Below, one piece after another: positions 60,366 to 64,000 of a stretch of 64,000 nt of DNA (within the stretch, counting starts at the first letter, position 1; the number at the start of each line of letters is the position of its first letter). The DNA is from Bradyrhizobium betae. Its GTDB lineage: Bacteria; Pseudomonadota; Alphaproteobacteria; Rhizobiales; Xanthobacteraceae. Both the position numbers and the translations under genes were made by a program. The notes under the pieces are model-generated. The model made no database searches and had not been told where the DNA came from. It saw only the letters and a list, made by a program, of their open reading frames with translations. The stretch lies in NCBI RefSeq assembly GCF_004123905.1, contig NZ_MZXW01000022.1, forward strand, positions 248,001-312,000, in the 5' to 3' direction.

Positions 60366-61227
60366 CTATTGGCTCTCGATCAGCCGGTCGCTGACCAGCC
60401 GCACAGCGCCTCGTTTCCAGGAATAGTCCGCGCCCAGGCGCAGGCCGCTGTCGCCGCGCGCCAGCCGCGCCGGTCCTGGCGTCGCGAACCTGGAAGCCGA
60501 GCGTGTACTCGGTGCGGCTGACCCGCCGCACCACGCCGATCAGTGATTGATCGGCGCCGAGCTTTTGCGCAATCGCGGCCTCGCAGCCATTGCAGTCGCG
60601 CAACGCACGCGCCTTCGCCGCCTCGCCGCCGACCTCGACGATGCGATAGCGGCCGGATTGGCCGAGCGCCTCGCGCACGCTGCCGGTGACTTCGGCGAGG
60701 TATGACGCATCGGACGAGGAAGCCTCCACCGAGGCAGCGGTCGTGTCCTCCAGCTCGAAGTCGAATACCGCCAACGCGATCGGCGCGGGCGTTGCGAGTG
60801 CCGCCATGATCTCGCGAGACACAAAAATCTCGGCGCGCTCCCATGATTCATCATTGTCGCCGCGGAAGGTGTAGAGCTTGTCCATCACGAGCTTCTTGGC
60901 GCCGACGTCGATCACGGCGACCTTGGCCCATTGCACCAGCGTGCTGGTCTTCTGAATCCCGCCGATGACCTTGAACGCCGCGCCGTCCTGGGCCGACGGC
61001 GCCAGCCGGTAACGAGCATCCGCGCCGATATCCCGCCTGAGCGCGGCCATGAACGCCTGAAGCCGCCGCTCGTGAGCCGCGGTCTGGTTGGCCGGCTCGG
61101 CCGAGGTATCGGTATAGCTGAAATCGTCCATGGCCACGCCGATAGCCGCCTCGGCGCCAGCCGGCGAAGCGGCCACCGGGAGGACACTGAGGAGAAAGGC
61201 AGAAAGGATCGACCTGAAACGACGCAT
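60366..61227 (-). pseudogene. Frameshifted DUF2380-like secreted protein
   Basis: A signal peptide (1-28) and about 226 further residues in frame: AAIGVAMDDFSYTDTSAEP, KTSTLVQWAKVAVIDV, a second repeat-like FDFELEDTT and VVRRVSRTEYTLGFQVRDARTGA. After about residue 254 the frame goes wrong and would run on, low-complexity, against idnD. Moving one base near 60465 (the GG at 60465-60466 on the minus strand) restores LARGDSGLRLGADYSWKRG and a TAG at 60366-60368, giving 286 residues and a clean convergent end. The family has no known function (DUF2380/DUF3280-like). It may be a real mutation or a sequencing error. Confidence 0.75.
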
Positions 61228-61415
61228 GCGGGCCTCGCGCGATGGAGCAGCGCCGCAATCTGGACGGCCGCTTCAGACCTTGCAGCAGCGCCAGTCCCGA
61301 CCAAAGCCGGGAAAATTTCACGACGTTGCACTGCGGTAAGCGTGGCGCTTTCCGCCGCTCGCGTTCTGCCGTTTAATGCGGCGGCGACAATTCCGTTCGC
61401 GCCAGGTGTCCGCCG

Positions 61416-62801
61416 ATGTGGAACCGCCCGAGGTTCGATCTCAAGGTCCGTCTGACGTTGCGCGTGGCCGCGATATCGGCCGCCTGCTTCGCCGCGATCT
61501 CCGCCTATTTCCTCATTACGGCCGACCGCGCGGCCCACACGCGCATCGACGATATCGCCGCCATCGTCGCGAAGACGCTGGAGCTGCAACAGGGCAAGAT
61601 CCAGTGGGTAGCGAGCCCCCGCTCGGATTTTCCCAACCTCGACCCCGTCTCGACTTACGTGATGACGCCCGGCCTGTGCCTGGCATTCCGTGGCACCAGC
61701 GGCGACATCCTCCAGCGCTTCTGCAGCGGCGCCCCCATACCGGCGAGCCCGCCGCCACAGGTCTTCACAGCCTTCTATCACGGCCTGTTCGACCCCGGCC
61801 GCGAGGCGGTACGGCCCGTGATTGTGCGTGGCATGAGGCTCGGCGAGGTTGTCGTCTCCGTCGATCCCGCCGTGCAGACGGCCGACGCCTGGCACGAAGC
61901 CGGCCGCCTGATGCTTGCGCTTGCGATCGCACTGCCGCTGTTGTGTGTGCTGGTTTATGCCGCGCTGGCGCGGGCGCTGCACCCTACCCGCATGATCCGC
62001 ACCGGTCTCGAGCAGATTGCCGCTGGCGATCTCAGCGCGCGGCTGCCGCCGTTCGACCTCGCCGAATTGTCAGCGATCCGCGACGTCTTCAACCACCTCG
62101 CCGAGAGCCTCGATACCGCGCTTGCCGAGCGTGCCGAGTTGACGCGAAAGCTGATCGCGCTCCAGGACGAGGAGCGGCGGCATCTCGCGCGCGAGCTGCA
62201 TGACGAATTCGGCCAGTCGCTGGCCGCGATCCGCGCGCTCGCCGCCTCCGCTCGCCAGACCGCCGCGCAGGACTGCCCGTCTTTGCTCGGCGAATGCGAC
62301 GGCATCGCCCGAACCGCGACCGGCATGATGGAGACGCTGCGCGGCACGCTGTTCCGGCTGCGCCCGCCCGACGTCGAGGAGCTCGGGCTCGTCGCCAGCC
62401 TCGAAGGTCTCGTCGCCGGCTGGAACGGGCGCAGCCGCGGCGAGACGCGGTTTTCGATCCGCTTCGACGGCGCATTCGAGAGCCTGCCGGCGACAATCAG
62501 CGCCAGCCTCTACCGTATCGTGCAGGAGGCGCTCACCAACGCCGCCAAACATGCCGGCGCCACCAAGGTGAGCCTGGCGTTGGCGATGTCGCCTTCCGAG
62601 ATCGCCCTTGCGATTGACGATGACGGACGGTCGCACGATCCGGCCACGAAATCCGGGATGGGCCTGCTCGGCATGCGCGAGCGCGTCGCGGCCCTGCGCG
62701 GCCGGCTCAGCTTCGAGGCCAGCCCAAATAGCGGCTCCGCACTGCGCGTCGTCATTCCACTCCCGGCCGCTGATCAGCCGGTGCTGGAGCGGGCGGCATG
62801 A
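61416..62801 (+). CDS. NarL-type sensor histidine kinase
   Basis: A 461-residue membrane sensor. Two helices (about 13-33 and 165-187) flank a periplasmic domain (34-164). A HAMP domain follows (about 188-240). The HisKA_3 helix has DEERRHLARELHDEFGQSL with the phospho-histidine, and the ATPase core has LYRIVQEALTNAAKHAGA, DDDGRSHD and GLLGMRERV, the NarX/UhpB class. It overlaps the response regulator gene by 4 bases and would phosphorylate it. Signal unknown. Confidence 0.92.
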   Translation: MWNRPRFDLKVRLTLRVAAISAACFAAISAYFLITADRAAHTRIDDIAAIVAKTLELQQGKIQWVASPRSDFPNLDPVSTYVMTPGLCLAFRGTSGDILQRFCSGAPIPASPPPQVFTAFYHGLFDPGREAVRPVIVRGMRLGEVVVSVDPAVQTADAWHEAGRLMLALAIALPLLCVLVYAALARALHPTRMIRTGLEQIAAGDLSARLPPFDLAELSAIRDVFNHLAESLDTALAERAELTRKLIALQDEERRHLARELHDEFGQSLAAIRALAASARQTAAQDCPSLLGECDGIARTATGMMETLRGTLFRLRPPDVEELGLVASLEGLVAGWNGRSRGETRFSIRFDGAFESLPATISASLYRIVQEALTNAAKHAGATKVSLALAMSPSEIALAIDDDGRSHDPATKSGMGLLGMRERVAALRGRLSFEASPNSGSALRVVIPLPAADQPVLERAA

Positions 62802-63451
62802 GCGCGACCATTCTGCTGGTCGACGACCATTCCGTCGTCCGCGAGGGTTATCGCTCGGTGCTCGAGAAGCAGCCGGGCCTGCGCGTCATCGCCGAAGCCG
62901 GCGACGGCGCCGAGGCCTACCGCCTGTTCAAATCCGAGGCGCCCGACCTCGTCATCATGGATCTGAGCATGCCCGGCATCGGCGGCATCGAGGCCGTCAG
63001 GCGGATCAGGCAATGGGACAAGGCCGCAAAAATCCTCGTCTTCACCATGCACGAGAATGCCGGCTTCGCCGTGCAGGCGATCCGCGCCGGCGCGCGGGGT
63101 TACGTCACCAAGACCAGCCCGCCGGAGACGCTGGTGCGCGCCGTGATGGACGTGCTCGCCGGCAAGATCGCCATCAGCCCCGACATCGACCACGAGCTCG
63201 CGCTCAGCCGTCTTGCCGGCGAGAGCTCGGCCGCCGACGTGCTCACGCCGCGCGAGTTCGAGGTGCTGCGGCTGCTGCTCGCGGAGAACACGACGGAGGA
63301 GATCGCCGAGACGCTCCACGTCAGCCCGAAGACGGTGGCGAACCTGCATTCGCTGATCAAGGACAAGCTCGGCGTCGGCTCCGACATCGAGCTGGTCCGG
63401 CTGGCGCTGCGCCAGGGAATTTTGACGGACGCCGATCTCGGCGAAGCCTGA
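62798..63451 (+). CDS. NarL/LuxR-type response regulator
   Basis: A 217-residue response regulator. The receiver has LLVDDHSVVREGYRS, phospho-acceptor D55 (LVIMDLSMPG) and a lysine in VTKTS. The LuxR-type helix-turn-helix is at about 150-205 (LTPREFEVLRLLLAENTTEEIAETLHVSPKTVANLHSLIKDKL). It overlaps the kinase gene, so the two are coexpressed. Targets are unknown; the nearby extradiol dioxygenase is on the other strand. Confidence 0.93.
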   Translation: MSATILLVDDHSVVREGYRSVLEKQPGLRVIAEAGDGAEAYRLFKSEAPDLVIMDLSMPGIGGIEAVRRIRQWDKAAKILVFTMHENAGFAVQAIRAGARGYVTKTSPPETLVRAVMDVLAGKIAISPDIDHELALSRLAGESSAADVLTPREFEVLRLLLAENTTEEIAETLHVSPKTVANLHSLIKDKLGVGSDIELVRLALRQGILTDADLGEA

Positions 63452-63502
63452 TCGCTGCCAGCCCCATGGCTCGAGCTTCGCACCATCCGGCGTGGCCGCA
63501 GA

Positions 63503-64000
63503 TCACTCGCGCGCGACCACCGAATCCAGCCAGGCGCAGTTCAGCGGCGGCACGCGCGGATCGGCGACGCGCACGCCGCGGGCGGCCGCGTCCAGCCGCA
63601 TGTCACGCAGGCGCTTGCGCTGTTCGTCCGGCATATAAAGCCGCTCGTGGCCCCACAACGACGGGCCATCAAAGGTCTCGTGCGGCTGCCAGGTCTCGGG
63701 ATCGATGATGCGCCCGCCCCAGCCATATTCGATGAAGAATCCGGACGGCGTGTTGACGTAGAATGAGGTCATATGGTCGTTGGTATGCCGGCCCAGTGTG
63801 TAGACGACGCGACCATCCTCGAGCTGCGCGAGATCATAGCCCTGCCCGACATCGTCGAGCGTACCGAGTTCGACCATGAAATGATGCAACGCCTTGCGCC
63901 CCGAGCCAACCATCGCAAAGGAGTGGTGGCGGCCGTTGACGTGAAAGAAGTAGAGCCCGTAAGGCTTCAGCCCGAAATCGGAGACGTGGAAGCCAAGCAC
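63503..64000 (-). CDS. Extradiol ring-cleavage dioxygenase (partial)
   Basis: Only the C-terminal 165 or so residues are in the window; the start lies beyond the right edge. Type I extradiol (VOC) metal ligands are visible: HHSFA, HHFMVEL and the late glutamate in FFIEYGWGGR. It resembles 2,3-dihydroxybiphenyl/catechol-type dioxygenases that open aromatic rings with Fe(II). The substrate cannot be set from this fragment. Confidence 0.8.
   Translation of the reverse strand: MLGFHVSDFGLKPYGLYFFHVNGRHHSFAMVGSGRKALHHFMVELGTLDDVGQGYDLAQLEDGRVVYTLGRHTNDHMTSFYVNTPSGFFIEYGWGGRIIDPETWQPHETFDGPSLWGHERLYMPDEQRKRLRDMRLDAAARGVRVADPRVPPLNCAWLDSVVARE

Overview
The window looks like chromosomal DNA of a Bradyrhizobium-type alphaproteobacterium. 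It is GC-rich throughout. It carries the division-positioning ATPase MipZ, a polyhydroxybutyrate phasin, a Tad-pilus VWA protein, ClpS/ClpA and a LipB-type lipoyl pathway. It also carries several families of long palindromic intergenic repeats of the kind seen in Bradyrhizobium genomes. It is mostly ordinary core and metabolic DNA: I see no integrase, transposase, CRISPR array, prophage block or recognised defence system.

Layout. 1-4160: a 2,2-dialkylglycine decarboxylase gene followed by an amino-acid binding protein (running off the left end), a divergent LysR regulator, then an aldo/keto reductase. 4343-9507: a DHA2-type exporter, a cupin, and the clpS and clpA genes on the minus strand. 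9963-17015: envelope and cell-surface genes (TadG-like VWA protein, DacF-like D,D-carboxypeptidase with SPOR domain, a VWA protein paired with a membrane J-domain protein, a secreted hydrolase) plus a phasin with two operator palindromes. 17360-23384: mipZ, panC and a run of small conserved proteins. 23385-24289: a gene-free block made of repeats. 24290-30909: TonB/TolA-like protein, aldo/keto reductase, XRE regulator, MgtE magnesium channel and two tandem NodB-domain deacetylases. 31199-35774: a small unknown protein, an ABC binding protein, isonitrile hydratase with a divergent GlxA-type regulator, and a class 3 lipase. 36205-38463: tRNA-Leu(GAG), a FliN-like protein, lipB and a mini DnaB-like ATPase. 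38507-44250: tautomerase/LysR pair, a GbsR-regulated three-gene operon and a hybrid histidine kinase. 44329-54900: acylphosphatase, oxaloacetate decarboxylase, propionyl-CoA carboxylase alpha subunit, a zinc peptidase, a second hybrid kinase and a row of three transporters. 54994-60363: a sugar-acid catabolic cluster (MFS importer, GntR regulator, enolase-superfamily dehydratase, SDR, L-idonate 5-dehydrogenase). 60366-64000: a frameshifted gene, a NarL-type two-component system and the end of an extradiol dioxygenase.

The most useful new observations are regulatory or architectural. They are: matched palindromes at five divergent or autoregulated promoters (dgdA/dgdR, phasin, inhA/glxA, gbsR, gntR); a GGTTCG microsatellite in the dgdA/dgdR promoter; a non-phosphorylative version of L-idonate catabolism inferred from gene content; a one-base frameshift whose correction restores a clean convergent stop; a VWA plus membrane J-domain module; a stand-alone DnaB-like ATPase; and several dispersed palindromic repeat families, one with two copies matching at 58 of 60 bases in opposite orientation.
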